Positions 33,539 to 44,611 are shown, counted from the first letter of the stretch. The stretch: 64,000 nt of DNA from Caproicibacter sp047833665 (GCA_047833665.1 CP181261.1:2356001-2420000), one strand, 5' to 3'. Numbers and translations are program-made. Notes: generated by a model from the sequence alone, not told the origin.

Positions 33539-34900
33539 TTATTTGGAACCCTCGGCCTTTTCCTGCGCGGCCTGCAATTTTTCCGCAAGACCAGAAGGTG
33601 TCTCCGTTCCGTTTAGTAATTCTTGCAAACCTGTGTTCATAATGTCTATGACATTGCTGTCCATATGGATATCATAGATAGGAGTTAGCGTTATACCGCT
33701 GTTGAAAAGGTTTACATATTCCTGGGTAATATTTGAAAATTTTGAAACGTCAACTTCGCCTACGTTTACAGAACCGATTAATCCATATTTTTCGGTAAGG
33801 TTTCTAGAGTATTCTTCGCCCGTAACATACATAATAAATTTTTTTGCAGCCTCAAGTTTTTCTCCTGTAAGATTACTGTTTGCAGCAATAAACCAGCCTG
33901 CCCCTCCGGACGTTGCATTAGCTTCTCCTTTTCCGCCTTCAACAGGTGGTAGTAAGGCAATTTTAGTAGCTTCTTTGACCTCATCAGTTGCATTTAAATT
34001 TATGTATGAAACATCCCACATGCCGTCGATAATAGCGGCAGCTTTTCCTTGGCAGTAATACATAGTAGCTTGTTCGTCTGTAATGGAATTATAATCCGGG
34101 TTGAATAAATTGGATTGTGCAAGCTTTTGCGAAAATTCAAGGGCTTTAACGAAACTGCTGTCGGTAAATTTAGACTTGCCATTGCATGCAATGATATTTT
34201 CTGTCCATTCAGTACCAGTGAAACGGTCGCCAAGACAGGAAAGTATTGTCGATTCATACGGCCATTTATCTTTATTGCCTAGGGCAATCGTGGTTTGTAT
34301 TCCTTTAGCTTTAAATTTCTCAGGTGCAGATAAAATATCCTCCCAGTTGTCCGGAAACTTGTCAAACCCTATGGATTTCCACATGTCACTATTGTAAAAG
34401 ACCATGCTGGATACTGAAAATTGTAATGGCATTCCGTAAATGTCTCCGTCAACTGTGACCGGGCTGAAGATACCAGTACGGTATTTATCCTTTATTCCAG
34501 ATTCATCAAGCGCATCAGTCAACGGTGCCAGCGAACCATTCTGAACAAATGATTTTACCCAAGAGCCTTTTAAGAAAAATATGTCTGGAAGGTCTCCAGT
34601 GGTATTTTGAGCTTGTATTTTAGTTGAATAGTTGTCCTGAGAAATTTCAGTTATATCAAACTGAATGTTTGGATTGTCCTTTTTAAATTGATCGAGCATT
34701 TCATAAAACAATTTGGCATTTTCATCAGAAGCTCTGTTTTGTTCTGTATAATCGTTTGCAAATGTTAAAGTTATCTGATTTTGACTATCTTCTTCACCAT
34801 CTGATGTATCCGTACTTTTGTCTTGCCCCTTGCACGAAGAAAAAGTTGTAACTATACCAACTACCAAAAAAAGTGAAACTATTTTTTTTAGTGTTTTCAT
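33539..34900 (-). CDS. Sugar-binding lipoprotein of the ABC importer
   Basis: 453 residues from ATG 34900 (AAAGG 9 bases upstream). Signal peptide with lipobox 'TFSSC' (Cys near 23), then an acidic linker and a family 1 solute-binding fold ('DLPDIFFLKGSWVKSFVQNG' (in parts), 'YGMPLQFSVSSMVFYNSDMW' (in parts), 'AAIIDGMWDVSYI'). It captures the oligosaccharide outside the membrane. First gene of the importer-mannosidase operon. IS256-D lies 84 bases upstream of its start, probably affecting its promoter. Confidence 0.9.
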   Translation of the reverse strand: MKTLKKIVSLFLVVGIVTTFSSCKGQDKSTDTSDGEEDSQNQITLTFANDYTEQNRASDENAKLFYEMLDQFKKDNPNIQFDITEISQDNYSTKIQAQNTTGDLPDIFFLKGSWVKSFVQNGSLAPLTDALDESGIKDKYRTGIFSPVTVDGDIYGMPLQFSVSSMVFYNSDMWKSIGFDKFPDNWEDILSAPEKFKAKGIQTTIALGNKDKWPYESTILSCLGDRFTGTEWTENIIACNGKSKFTDSSFVKALEFSQKLAQSNLFNPDYNSITDEQATMYYCQGKAAAIIDGMWDVSYINLNATDEVKEATKIALLPPVEGGKGEANATSGGAGWFIAANSNLTGEKLEAAKKFIMYVTGEEYSRNLTEKYGLIGSVNVGEVDVSKFSNITQEYVNLFNSGITLTPIYDIHMDSNVIDIMNTGLQELLNGTETPSGLAEKLQAAQEKAEGSK

Positions 34901-34992
34901 AACTCTCATCCTTTCGTAATTTTAAGTTACAATTTTAAGTTACAATTTATAAATAATAATTTACATATAAAGTTTACTACTAAAGATAATTT

Positions 34993-36324
34993 GCTAGTGT
35001 CAAGGGAAGTTCGCAATTTTGGGACTCCGGAAAATGAATTAGGCTACGTTTAATAGTATCTGAATAGATTTTGGATTTAAGTATGCTCTGGAAACAGACC
35101 AGTCTTCCGCATATTCCATGAGACATGTTGTTACCAGACGTAGATAGGAATCCGGATTAGGGAATATTCCTACTACGCTGGTTCTGCGGCGGATTTCCTT
35201 GTTCAGCCGTTCCAGCATATTAGTTGAAGAAATTTTGCGGGCATCAAGTTCCGGAAAAGCATAGAAGGCTAGAGAATCTTCCAGTCCATCTTCCAGGAAT
35301 TCGATTGCTTTTGGAAAGCGTTTTCCATATTGTTCTGATATTTGCTCCGCGCGCTGTCTAGCTATTTCAGCGGAGGGTGCCAACCAAATTTCTTTTAACT
35401 GAGCCGCAAAGGACTCTTTTTCCTTCTGGGGTACATGAGCTAAAATATTTCGCATGAAATGGACTTTGCATCGTTGCCAAGAGGCTCCCGGAAAACTCTC
35501 ACGGATGGCTGCAATCAGCCCTTTATTCGCGTCTGAAACCACCAGAAGCGGTGTTTTCAGTCCACGATCTAAAAGACTTTGAAACAATTGAGAATAACTT
35601 TCTTTTGATTCATCTAGCATTGGCTCTACGGCGAGGATATCCCTATGCCCCTGTTCATTGACGCCGCAAACTACCATCACAGCCATGCTGACGACCCGGC
35701 CATCCATACGAATTTTTTCATACAGTGCATCTGTCCAAATGACAGGATAGCGACCCGTCAGAGGCCGGCTGCGGAAGTACTGTACCTGCTCATTAAGGCC
35801 TTTCGTCATTTCACTGACTTGACTGCGAGAAAGATTTTCAATTCCAAGACTGCGGGCTAGTTTCTCCATCTTTCGCGTAGATACACCCTGCACAAACGCT
35901 TCCTGAACCACTTGAATCAGCGCTGCTTCACTGCGCTTGCGTTCTGTTACGAAAAACGGGATATAGCCCTGATTTCGGAGTTTTGGTACCATCAGATACA
36001 TCGTCCCCATACGAGTATCCAGTCGACGCGGCCGATAGCCGCAGCGGTAATCACGGCGGGATGGATTGTGTGCATTCTTTTCCGCGCCAATAATACCGGA
36101 GACCTCTGCTTCCATCAGACGGGTACACAGCCATTCCAGCATCGACAGCATTGGATCCGGCTGCGCCATACATTTTAGTAGCAATTCTGTCAAATCTGTG
36201 GTATTCTTTTTGTGAGTCATTGGGTATCTCTCCTTTTTTGAATGTTTTCTCACCATTCATTTTATCGGAGTCCCAATGACTTTTCTATACCTTTATGAAA
36301 TTGCGAACTTTATTGTACTCTATC
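34993..36324 (-). mobile_element. IS256-family element, copy D (complete)
   Basis: 1332 bp, same ends and length as copy B, with a perfect 8-bp target duplication GATAATTT at 34985-34992 and 36325-36332. Inserted between the importer operon and the divergent LacI regulator. Confidence 0.95.
35039..36220 (-). CDS. IS256-family transposase
   Basis: An intact 393-residue transposase, differing from copy B by only a few residues (for example FLEDGLED for LLEDGLED). Same catalytic motifs and ribosome site. It reads in the same direction as the importer operon and could contribute read-through transcription. Confidence 0.95.
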   Translation of the reverse strand: MTHKKNTTDLTELLLKCMAQPDPMLSMLEWLCTRLMEAEVSGIIGAEKNAHNPSRRDYRCGYRPRRLDTRMGTMYLMVPKLRNQGYIPFFVTERKRSEAALIQVVQEAFVQGVSTRKMEKLARSLGIENLSRSQVSEMTKGLNEQVQYFRSRPLTGRYPVIWTDALYEKIRMDGRVVSMAVMVVCGVNEQGHRDILAVEPMLDESKESYSQLFQSLLDRGLKTPLLVVSDANKGLIAAIRESFPGASWQRCKVHFMRNILAHVPQKEKESFAAQLKEIWLAPSAEIARQRAEQISEQYGKRFPKAIEFLEDGLEDSLAFYAFPELDARKISSTNMLERLNKEIRRRTSVVGIFPNPDSYLRLVTTCLMEYAEDWSVSRAYLNPKSIQILLNVA

Positions 36325-36587
36325 GATAATTTTGTCAATATTATATAATTTACAATTTATGTTAATATATTTTGTATAATTTATAGCATAGAAGAATTTC
36401 AATTGGAAGTGAAATATTACATATTTTATGCTATAATTATAAAGAATAATTTTAATCTTTTGTTTAATGAAAATTTTGATGTTATTATAGAAAACTTATG
36501 TGGTATATTATGTAGTATAAGTATTTCATTCTGTAAACTGATAAATTAATTTATATTAATTTTGAGTATAGCCAAAGGAAGTGAACC

Positions 36588-37623
36588 ATGGGTACAAGTA
36601 AAAAAACTACTCTTCAGGATATAGCTGAGATTGCAGGCGTTACAAAGATGACAGTCTCCAAAGCGCTGAGAAACCAGGGTGGAGTAAGTGAGAGTGTAAA
36701 AGCAAAAATCGTAAAAATAGCAAAAGACCTCAATTACGATTTTACTTCGACAAAGTATCTGAGAAATAGCAGAACCAACAATATCGCTGTGCTAGTACCA
36801 GAAGTGTTTATGGAGACAAAAGAGATTTTTTATACTTCCATATTTAAGTACCTGTGTAGTGAAGCGATTAAAAAAAAGTATTACCTGATTCTTTATGTAG
36901 TAACTAAAAAAGAAGAAGAACATCTGATTTGCCCACATTTATGCAGACAAGATAAAGTTGACGGCATTATTATTCTTGGACAGTTAATGCGTAAGTTTGT
37001 TATGAGAATCAAGGAAACATTGCTGCCAATTGTATTGCTTGATTTTAATTATACCAATGCTGGTCTTGACTGTATCTGCACTGACAACATTGAGGGAATG
37101 TACAATGCTACTAAAAATGTACAATGCTACTAAATTTCTGATTGAAAGACAACACAGGGAAATTGGTTTTGTTGGTAATATAAATCTTACAAACAGCATC
37201 CGTGATAGGTATCTGGGATATTACCGTGCCTTGATAGAAAATGGTATAAAAATCAACACCGATTACATTATTAAGGAAAGAAACGATGATAATAACGACA
37301 TTGACATCGTACTTCCGTCCACTATGCCCACGTCGTTTGTCTGTAACAGCGACCAAGCCGCGTTTAGGTTGATGGAGGCACTTGAAAAAGCAAATTTACG
37401 GGTACCTGAGGACGTTTCCGTAATAGGTTTTGATGATACTCTGTATAGCATTACAAGCCGACCAAAACTGACAACTGTAAGTGTGAACAGAAAGAGTATG
37501 GCTGAAAATGCAATCACAATGATAATGGATCTGCTTGAGAATTCTAATCTGATTCCGCGTAAAATTGTTGTGTCAACTAGTATTATCGATAGAAATTCAG
37601 TTGCAACACCGAGAAAAAAATAA
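36588..37623 (+). pseudogene. LacI-family regulator broken by a 19-bp tandem duplication
   Basis: N-terminal helix-turn-helix and hinge ('TLQDIAEIAGVTKMTVSKAL', then 'LNYDF'), followed by a periplasmic-binding-protein-like effector domain to 37623 ('VPEDVSVIGFDD', 'TTVSVNR'). The frame is broken at 37097-37134, where 19 bp (AATGTACAATGCTACTAAA) occur twice in perfect tandem. Removing one copy restores a continuous protein of about 339 residues ('EGMYNATKFLIERQ'). The truncated product would keep the DNA-binding domain and about half the effector domain. Divergent from the mannoside importer, it is the likely regulator of that operon. Confidence 0.85.
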
Positions 37624-38108
37624 AACGCAGACTGAGATATAAGTGCAACCCCGTAAGGATACAAAAAGTCGGCGCTCTGTAATAAGTTGTCAAATATATT
37701 TGGATAGTGTATGGGAGTGTAAAATTTTAAAAAGAAATAACCAGTCAAAGGACGCATCGGCACATTAATAGAGCGTCGTATTTAAATGGAAAATTGGTTT
37801 TCAAAGTCAGCAAAAAGTAAAAACGTTGTTGGTCTTCATGATGACTGCACTCCTCTTTACCATTTGCTTTGACGTATAAAATTGGGATAATTTATGGCGG
37901 ATATTCAGTTGAATTGCGATGAAAGAGAACAGTGTCAACAAGTATTTCTTTGATTGATAAAAAACGGTTGTCAGTTTATATGCATTCCACAGGGACACCG
38001 CGCCAGATAAACCATCTAACGGCCCATTTTAGAAACTCGGCAGATGAGTAAGTACTCTGTTGAGAGTACGCTGCCAGAAAAGCAGACTAGAAAATTCATC
38101 AATGAACG
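37624..38108. other. Intergenic region, no supported gene
   Basis: 485 bp between the LacI remnant and IS256-E. Short minus-strand frames lack ribosome sites. An inverted repeat (GTACTCT...AGAGTAC) lies at 38051-38069. Probably eroded sequence. Confidence 0.35.
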
Positions 38109-39248
38109 GATGTGTACCCGTTTAAGGAAAGCAGAAGTCTTTTGTATCGCGTTATTGCGGAAAAGGATGCACACACCCCATCCCGCAGTGATTACTGCTA
38201 CGGCTATCGGCCGCGTCGATTGGATACTCGTATGGGGACTATGTATCTGTTGGTACCGAAACTCCGAAATTAGGGCTATATACCATTTTTCGTAACAGAA
38301 CGCAAGCGCAGTGAAGCAGCACTGATTCAAGTGGTTCAAGAAGCGTTTGTGCAGGGTGTATCTACGCGAAAGATGGAGAAACTAGCTCGCAGTCTTGGAA
38401 TTGAGAATCTTTCCCGCAGTCAAGTCAGTGAAATGACGAAAGGACTTAATGAGCAGGTGCGGTACTTCCGCAGCCGGCCTCTGACGGGTCGCTATCCTGT
38501 CATTTGGACAGATGCACTGTATGAAAAAATTCGTATGGATGGCCGGGTCGTCAGCATGGCTGTGATGGTAGTTTGCGGCGTCAATGAACAGGGGCATAGG
38601 TATATCCTCGCCGTGGAGCCAATGCTGGAAGAATCCAAAGAAAGTTATTCTCAATTGTTTCAAAGTCTTCTCGATCGAGGTCTGAAAACACCGCTCCTGG
38701 TGGTTTCAGACGCGAATAAAGGGCTGATTGCAGCCATCCGTGAGAGTTTTCCGGGAGCCTCCTGGCAACGGTGCAAAGTCCATTTTATGCGAAATATTTT
38801 GGCTCATGTACCCCAGAAGGAAAAAGAATCCATTGCGGCTCAGTTAAAAGAAATTTGGTTAGCACCTTCCGCTAAAATAGCTAGACAACGCGCAGAGCAA
38901 ATATCAGAACAGTATGGAAAACGCTTTCCAAAAGCAATTGAGCTTCTGCAAGATGGGCTGGAAGATTCTCTAGCTTTCTACGCCTTTCCGGAACTCGACG
39001 CCCGCAAAATTTCCTCGACCAATATGTTGGAACGACTGAACAAGGAAATCCGCCGCAGAACCAGTGTAGTCGGAATATTTCCTAATCCGGATTCCTACCT
39101 ACGGCTGGTAACAACATGTCTCATGGAATATGCGGAAGACTTGTCTGTTTCTAGAGCATACTTAAACCCAAAATCCATTCTTTCACTGTTAAACGTAGCC
39201 TAATTCATTTTTCGGAGTCCCGAAATTGCGAACTTCTCTTGACACTAG
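38109..39248 (+). mobile_element. IS256-family fragment, copy E (5' truncated)
   Basis: Recognisable from 'MCTRLRKAEV' (38109) to the distal end TTGACACTAG. The transposase-proximal end and first ~30 codons are missing and the early part is degraded. The distal end abuts IS3 copy 2 directly. Confidence 0.85.
38331..39203 (+). pseudogene. IS256-family transposase, truncated
   Basis: 290 residues covering the catalytic and C-terminal parts ('WTDALYEKIRMDGR', 'VVSDANKGLIAAI', 'NMLERLNKEIRRRT'). Upstream the homologous sequence from 38109 contains in-frame stops and a frameshift (TAG near 38271). Shares sub-lineage residues with copy C. Confidence 0.85.
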
Positions 39249-40495
39249 GGCCTGCGGACATTTTATTGGACTATATGGCTAATCCCATTCTGATTCTATA
39301 TTCTGCTGGACTCAATCCTCCAAGAGATATTTTGATTCTCGTATCCCGATACCATACCATGTAAGTTTCAATTTGCTGCATAAAATCCTTTACTGTGATA
39401 CCTTGCCAAGAACGGCCGTAGAACATCTCGTTCTTCATTCTTCCGAAAAAGCCTTCACAGGCTGAATTGTCCGGTGAGCACCCCTTCTGAGACATTGACC
39501 TAATCAATCCTGCCTTCCGGGTTCGATCTATCCAGCCTGGCCATCGGTAGTGACAGCCTCGATCTGAATGAATAATCGGATGCACATTTTGAGGAAGTAC
39601 ACTGATTGCACGATCAAGCATACGATTCACCAATTGTGCGTTTGGTTTACAGCTAATGTTCCATGCTACCGGCATACCATCATAGCAGTCAATAATAGGA
39701 GACAAATATACTTTTCCTGCTGGAATTGAGAACTCTGTCACATCAGTCAGCCACTTCTGATTTGGCTTGTCAGCTCTGAAATTTCTCTGAATAACATTTG
39801 GTACTTCAGGGCTAATTTCCCCTTTGTAAGAGCAGTATTTCCTTGCTCTTCTGCCTTTCACAACCAAGCCATTTTTACGCATAATTTGACGTATCACCTT
39901 TTCGGATAGGGTACAGCCCTCTCGGTTCAATACTATTTTAATTCTACGATATCCATATCTTTCCTTATTGTTATGGAATATGATCGCAACAGCTTGATAA
40001 TCACCTTTATGCTTCTTTGGAAAACTGACACGTTTGTTTTGATAGTAATAGCTGCTCTTAGCCAGTTTGAGCTTTTTTATCAATACAGGCAGTGGATACT
40101 TCTCTTTAAAGGCATCAACAATCACTGCCTTCTCCCTGTTGTTCAAGGGACTCTTGTTGACACCGAGATCTTTTTTTAGCAAATCAATTTGTACATCTTC
40201 TCCTAGCTCAAAGCAACGGAGTAAAATCTCAATCTTTCATTCTATAGGTGGATGGCGAGGGTGCTCCGGTGTATTATATCCACAAAAGGTGCATCGGTCT
40301 TCTGGCAAGGTTCGTTTTCGATTGATCCAGTTGCATAGCGTTTGCCTTTATGCCGGATATCCCAAAATCGTTATTGTTTTTGTTACCGATGTCGTTTCTT
40401 CATAAACCTCCAGGGCTTTGTGATATTGTTCTTCTGAATACATCCTCTATCTCCTTTTTGAGTGTATTCAGTCCAACTTTTTGTCCGCACCCCCT
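39247..40495 (-). mobile_element. IS3-family element, copy 2 (internally deleted)
   Basis: Same ends as copy 1 (GGCCTGCGGACATTTTATTG ... GTCCGCACCCCCTA). About 215 bp of the orfA region are missing between short AATT(T)GT repeats near 40187. Its left end begins at the last bases of IS256-E. Confidence 0.85.
39271..40443 (-). pseudogene. IS3-family transposase, deleted and frameshifted
   Basis: The catalytic part is open from 40182 to 39271 (303 residues, 'WLTDVTEF', 'HSDRGCHY', 'CEGFFGRMKNE'). The N-terminal part up to 40443 is present but the coiled coil and second helix-turn-helix have been removed by the deletion and the frame is lost. Very similar to copy 1 in the remaining parts. Confidence 0.85.
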
Positions 40496-40531
40496 ACTAC
40501 TGTCCAATATGTTTGACAAACCTACAACAAA

Positions 40532-41905
40532 ATGGGGCTGAAGAAAAATCAAATTATTGAACTTGACATAACCGGATATACTTCTGAGGGAAATGGGGTT
40601 GGGCGGTATAACGGAATAGCGGTTTTGTTCCCCGCTCTGCCGCGGGGGATCAGCTTCTAGTAAAGATATTAAAAACCGCCAAAAACTATGCGTTTGGCAA
40701 GGTAGAAAAAATCCTATCGCCTTCCAAAGATAGAATCACATCGGATTGCCCACAGTTTTCCCGCTGCGGCGCAAGTTTCTATCGGCACATTCGGTATGAC
40801 GCTGAATGCCGTGCAAAACAGCAGCGTGTACAAGATGCGATAGAACGGATTACAGGTTTTCATTACACGATGCTAAATCCGATTGTCTGCGCAGAACATC
40901 CGAACCATTACCGCAATAAGGCGCAATTGCCGGTAGGAAACGGTGTCAACGGTGAAATCAGTCTGGGCTTTTACGCTTCCCACAGTCATCGCATCATCGA
41001 CTGCGAAAAATGCCAGCTTCAGCCGGAGGTGTTCACTTCCGCTATGCAAGCATTCCGAGAATGGGAAAGAAACACCAAGGATGATGTGTATTACGAAAAA
41101 ACCGGTAAAGGACGTCTTCGCCACTTTTTTCTTTGTCTGGCGGAATATACCGGTGGAAGTGATGGCTTGCATTGTAGTAAACGGAAACGGCGTACACAAC
41201 GAACTTGAGATTGTGAAACTGCTCCGAAAAAGAGTCCCCGGACTCAAGAGTGTCGTTATAAACAGCAACCGTGAACGCACCAATGTCATCCTCGGCCCAA
41301 AATGCAGGACGGTCTGGGGGCAGGATTTTATTACCGATGAGCTCTAGCTCTGCGGCTTAAAATTCCGCATTTCTCCGTTGTCGTTTTATTAGGTAAACCG
41401 CCGTCAGTCGGAACGCCTATACAACCTAGCTGCCAACTATGCCGGTCTAACCGGCACGGAAACGGTTTTAGACCTCTACTGCGGCATGGGCACCATTGGC
41501 CTTTCCATGGCCCAAAAAGCAGGAAAAATGATCGGAGTGAAGATTGTTCCGCAAGCTGTGGAAGACGCGAAGTGCAATGCAGCAGAAAATTAAATTGACA
41601 ATGCCGAATTTCTAAGCATGGACGCAGCAAAAGCCGCGGATATGCTGAAAAATCGCGGTGAAAAACCGGATGTCGTTATTCTTGATCCACCGCGCAAAGG
41701 CTGCGATGAGTCACTGATTGGGAATGTTGCCAAGATGTGTCTCCAGCGTGCTGTTTATGTCTCCTGTGACCCTAAAACACTGGCACGAGATTTAAAACGA
41801 TTTGCACTTCTTGGGTGTAAAACCATGCAGGTCACACCTGTTGATTTGTTCCCCAGCACAGCACATGTGGAGTGTGTCGTCTTGATGTCAAGGGTGGAGA
41901 AATAG
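40532..41905 (+). pseudogene. 23S rRNA (uracil-5-)-methyltransferase RlmD-like, decayed
   Basis: Fragments in several frames line up with RlmD/RumA: a TRAM start ('IIELDITGYTSEGNGVGRYN', 40532 on), a Cys-rich iron-sulfur region (about 40750), 'NPIVCAEHPNHYRNKAQLPV' (40873), 'GLKSVVINSNRERTNVILG' (41240), the SAM motif 'VLDLYCGMGTIGLSMAQKAG' (41470) and the catalytic 'DPPRKGCDESL' plus 'YVSCDPKTLARDLKRF' (41690-41800). At least four frame changes or stops (for example TAG near 40660, TAG 41345, TAA 41591) prevent a full product. A housekeeping rRNA modifier that is usually kept, so another copy probably exists elsewhere. Confidence 0.85.
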
Positions 41906-41939
41906 GACTATTCAAAACACTGATAAATAAAGGGTTTCC

Positions 41940-42005
41940 AGACATTAGGTTTTTCTCACGGTTACTTTGCCGGAAGAAATAATGTCAGAAAACCCTTATT
42001 TTATT
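41940..42005. repeat. Imperfect inverted repeat downstream of the rlmD remnant
   Basis: AAGGGTTTCCAGACATT and AATGTCAGAAAACCCTT are nearly complementary (17 bp, two mismatches) with about 34 bases between, then TATTTTATTG. May serve as a terminator. Confidence 0.45.
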
Positions 42006-42112
42006 GTTTGCGGTAACATATCAACTGCCTTGAAAGTGATAGGGTTGAGTTGACAGATTAGATTTTTCACTAGGGTTGTGTAGACAGGATAGATGTAAAA
42101 TTTGATACAATT

Positions 42113-42790
42113 TCAAGCACACTTTTTAGAAGCTAACATTACGTTTAATTCAAATATATTCATCCAGTTATAGATATATAGCGCAAATAATGTTTCAATA
42201 TCCATTTCTATACCGCACTTTGACAACTCGTTACCTCTATTCGATAGAAATCGCTGTAGCATATCTTTTATGTCTTCTTTTTTTTCATAATGAATTTTGC
42301 AATGGCATGTGGGGCATAAACTTATTATATTAGGGGAGATATCAATATTGTTTTCAAACAATCCTTGATTTGATAATGGAATAAGGTGATGAGGTTCCAT
42401 GTATTGGTGTCCACTTCTTTTTGAAATAAAAGTTATATGTGCGGGATCATTTTCACAAAGGTATTTTGCCTTTTTCAAAGCACCTCTTCCGATAGAAGGT
42501 TTAGCGGTATATTTGATATTATTTTTCCCAGATTTCGGTTTCGGTGCTGGTTGTGGCTTTAGAACAGTTATTTCATCTGTCCCATCTTCATCTGCTTCTA
42601 ATAAGTAATTGTTATCGGCTTGGAGTTCAAGAATCATTTTTGATTTTTTTTCTGCTTTTGATTTCTGATTTATTTCAAATTTTGATATTATGTTATATTT
42701 TGAGCAAAACTCAGATGGTATACAAATTGCTAAAATATTATCTGAGTATTTATGTTTTAACATTATTAAATAATCATTTAATTGTATTCC
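42113..42790 (-). pseudogene. HNH endonuclease, 5'-truncated by an IS256 end
   Basis: About 225 residues. An HNH nuclease core lies near residues 125-175: 'YMEPHHLIPLSNQG', 'NIISLCPTCHCKIHY', with the paired Cys/His zinc-type layout. The N-terminal part, with 'AICIPSEFC', is incomplete: the frame runs into the IS256 end at 42792, whose own bases would supply an accidental TTG start at 42802. Such proteins are often McrA-like restriction enzymes against modified phage DNA. Probably a defence-gene remnant. It may still make a shortened protein. Confidence 0.7.
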
Positions 42791-42791
42791 A

Positions 42792-42861
42792 GCTAGTGTC
42801 AAGGGAAGTTCGCAATTTTTAGGGACTCCGAAAAATGAATTAGGTTGCGTTTAACAGTGTC
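42792..42861 (-). mobile_element. Solo IS256 distal end
   Basis: GCTAGTGTCAAGGGAAGTTC through AATGAATTAGGTTGCGTTTA, matching the distal 70 bp of copies B-D only. The following DNA is an IS21 end. Confidence 0.8.
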
Positions 42862-42955
42862 AGTGCCACCACCGAGATATAATTGAAGTAAATCGCCGGG
42901 TAAGAATTGACCCACACCAAATCAAAGGCCTACCATAGAGTTTGAGAGAACTTGT

Positions 42956-43707
42956 ATGGGAGATGGCCGAAATGATAAGGAGTGGGCTCGTAAATATAAT
43001 ACGAGAAAAGCGATGGAAGGCAAGAGTGCGTACGCAATCAGCAAAGAAATCGGCGTGGCGGAAAACACAGCGAAAAGGTATATCAGCGGACCGGTAACAC
43101 AGCATGGGCTTAAAGGGCGTGTGAAAGGCTCCAAACTAGATCCGTACAAGCCGCAGATCGATGCTATTGCTTCAGCAGGGGATCTTTAATTGTGTTGTAC
43201 TGCTTGAAAGATTGCGAAAGGCAGGTTACAAGGGTGGAATCACCATTCTGAAGGAATATGTTCATCCACACCGCCCACCAAAAAGCTGCCCGGCTGTAAG
43301 GCGTTATGAAACCTTGCCCGGTAAACAAGCCCAGATGGATTGGGGAATCTGTCATTACACAGACGAGAATGGCAATATTCATAAGGCATTTGCATTTGTC
43401 ATGATTTTAAGCAGTTCCGGAGTGAAATATGTGGAGTTCACAAAGCACTGTGATTTCTACAGTCTGCGGCGGTGCATTGTCCATGCCTTCGAATTCTTTG
43501 GCGGTGTGCCGGGAACAGTTCGCATCGACAATATGAAAACTGTGATTAATGGACGGAAAGCCGGAAAACCACTTTGGAATAACCGTTTTGAAGATTTTGC
43601 TGCAGAAATGGGATTTGTCCCGAAAGTCTGCAGACCTCGCAGGCCACAAACCAAATGAAAAGTGGAACGGCTTGTCGATTATGTAAAAGACAACTTCCTT
43701 TCAGGTT
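42956..43707 (+). pseudogene. IS21 transposase IstA-like, broken
   Basis: An N-terminal helix-turn-helix ('GKSAYAISKEIGVAENTAKR') is followed by a stop at 43187-43189 and a frame change. The DDE region continues in a second frame ('KQAQMDWGICHYTD', 'EFFGGVPGTVRIDNMKTV') to TGA at 43656, and a few matching codons follow. The C-terminal third is missing. Confidence 0.8.
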
Positions 43708-43719
43708 GACTGTAATCTG

Positions 43720-44375
43720 GAACAGAGGAACAGGCAAGAAGACGTCGCAGCGAGGAAACTCGTCTTAAGCTTTCTCGTCTGCCGCATCGAAAGACGCTGG
43801 ATGAATTTGATTTTTCATTTCAGCCGAGTATTGACACAAGGCTGATGAAAGAACTGTCCACACTTGCTTTTGTGGCAAGGAAAGAGAATGTCATTTTTCT
43901 GGGACCACCTAGCGTTGAGAAAACGCATCTTGCGGTTGGTTTGGCCATGAAGGCGATTCGGGTCGGTATGACAGTTTACTTTACTGAGCTGTCAAAACTG
44001 GTTGTGAATTTGAAAAAAGCAGACAAGCAAAACAGGCTAGAACGGCGCTGGTGTGTTTATACCAGACCGGACATTCTGATTACTGATGAAGTGGGATATA
44101 TGCAGCTCGATCGGAATGCTTCAGAACTGTTTTTTCGGCTTATCTGTTCAAGGTACGAGAATGGAAGCATTATCCTGACCAGCAATAAATTTTTTAGCGA
44201 CTGGGGTGAATTGATGAATGATACGGTCATTGCTACCGCAATGCTCGACAGGCTTCTGTATCATTCGTATGTGATTAACATTCGTGGGGAATCTTATCGG
44301 TTGAAAGACAAGCTCAAAAGCGGTATCCAGACTGTTCCACATGCCAATGTTTCGGCGGTAGAACATTCGGTGTAA
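43720..44375 (+). pseudogene. IS21 helper ATPase IstB-like, defective
   Basis: DnaC-like AAA+ helper of IS21. The open frame starts without an N-terminus ('EEQARRRRSEETRLKLS', near 43720). The Walker A motif reads GPPSVEKTH where GPPGVGKTH is expected, so the Gly before the catalytic Lys is Glu; Walker B is 'ILITDEVGYMQLD'. Loss of the P-loop Gly should abolish ATP use. Confidence 0.8.
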
Positions 44376-44611
44376 CGAGAGCCGGCGAGTGGCTACCCGG
44401 CGTTATTTTCATCGGCGTTTGGGTCAAATTTTGTCCGGCGTTTCCATCATTTTCTTTCCGGCGTTGACATCCTTGGTAGATTTTGTATGGTCACTTTATT
44501 TTACCGACGGGCAATAGACTATGTCTACCTTTATTTGTTTCAATTGTTTTCGCGAAACTTATTATCCGTTATCTTTGGATAAATTTATGATATTTATGTG
44601 GGGTGATTTAT

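Larger units (their letters stand above)
42862..44470 (+). mobile_element. IS21-family element, decayed
   Basis: Contains an istA-like gene in pieces and an istB-like gene with its start missing, in the normal order and direction. Left end TGTCAGTGCCACCACCG. The right side carries repeated CCGGCGTT motifs (44390-44470), as expected for IS21 multiple terminal repeats. Confidence 0.75.

Noticed and set aside
37807..37998. A 63-codon leftward frame between the LacI remnant and IS256-E
   Set aside because: No ribosome site, no family resemblance and unusual residue composition.
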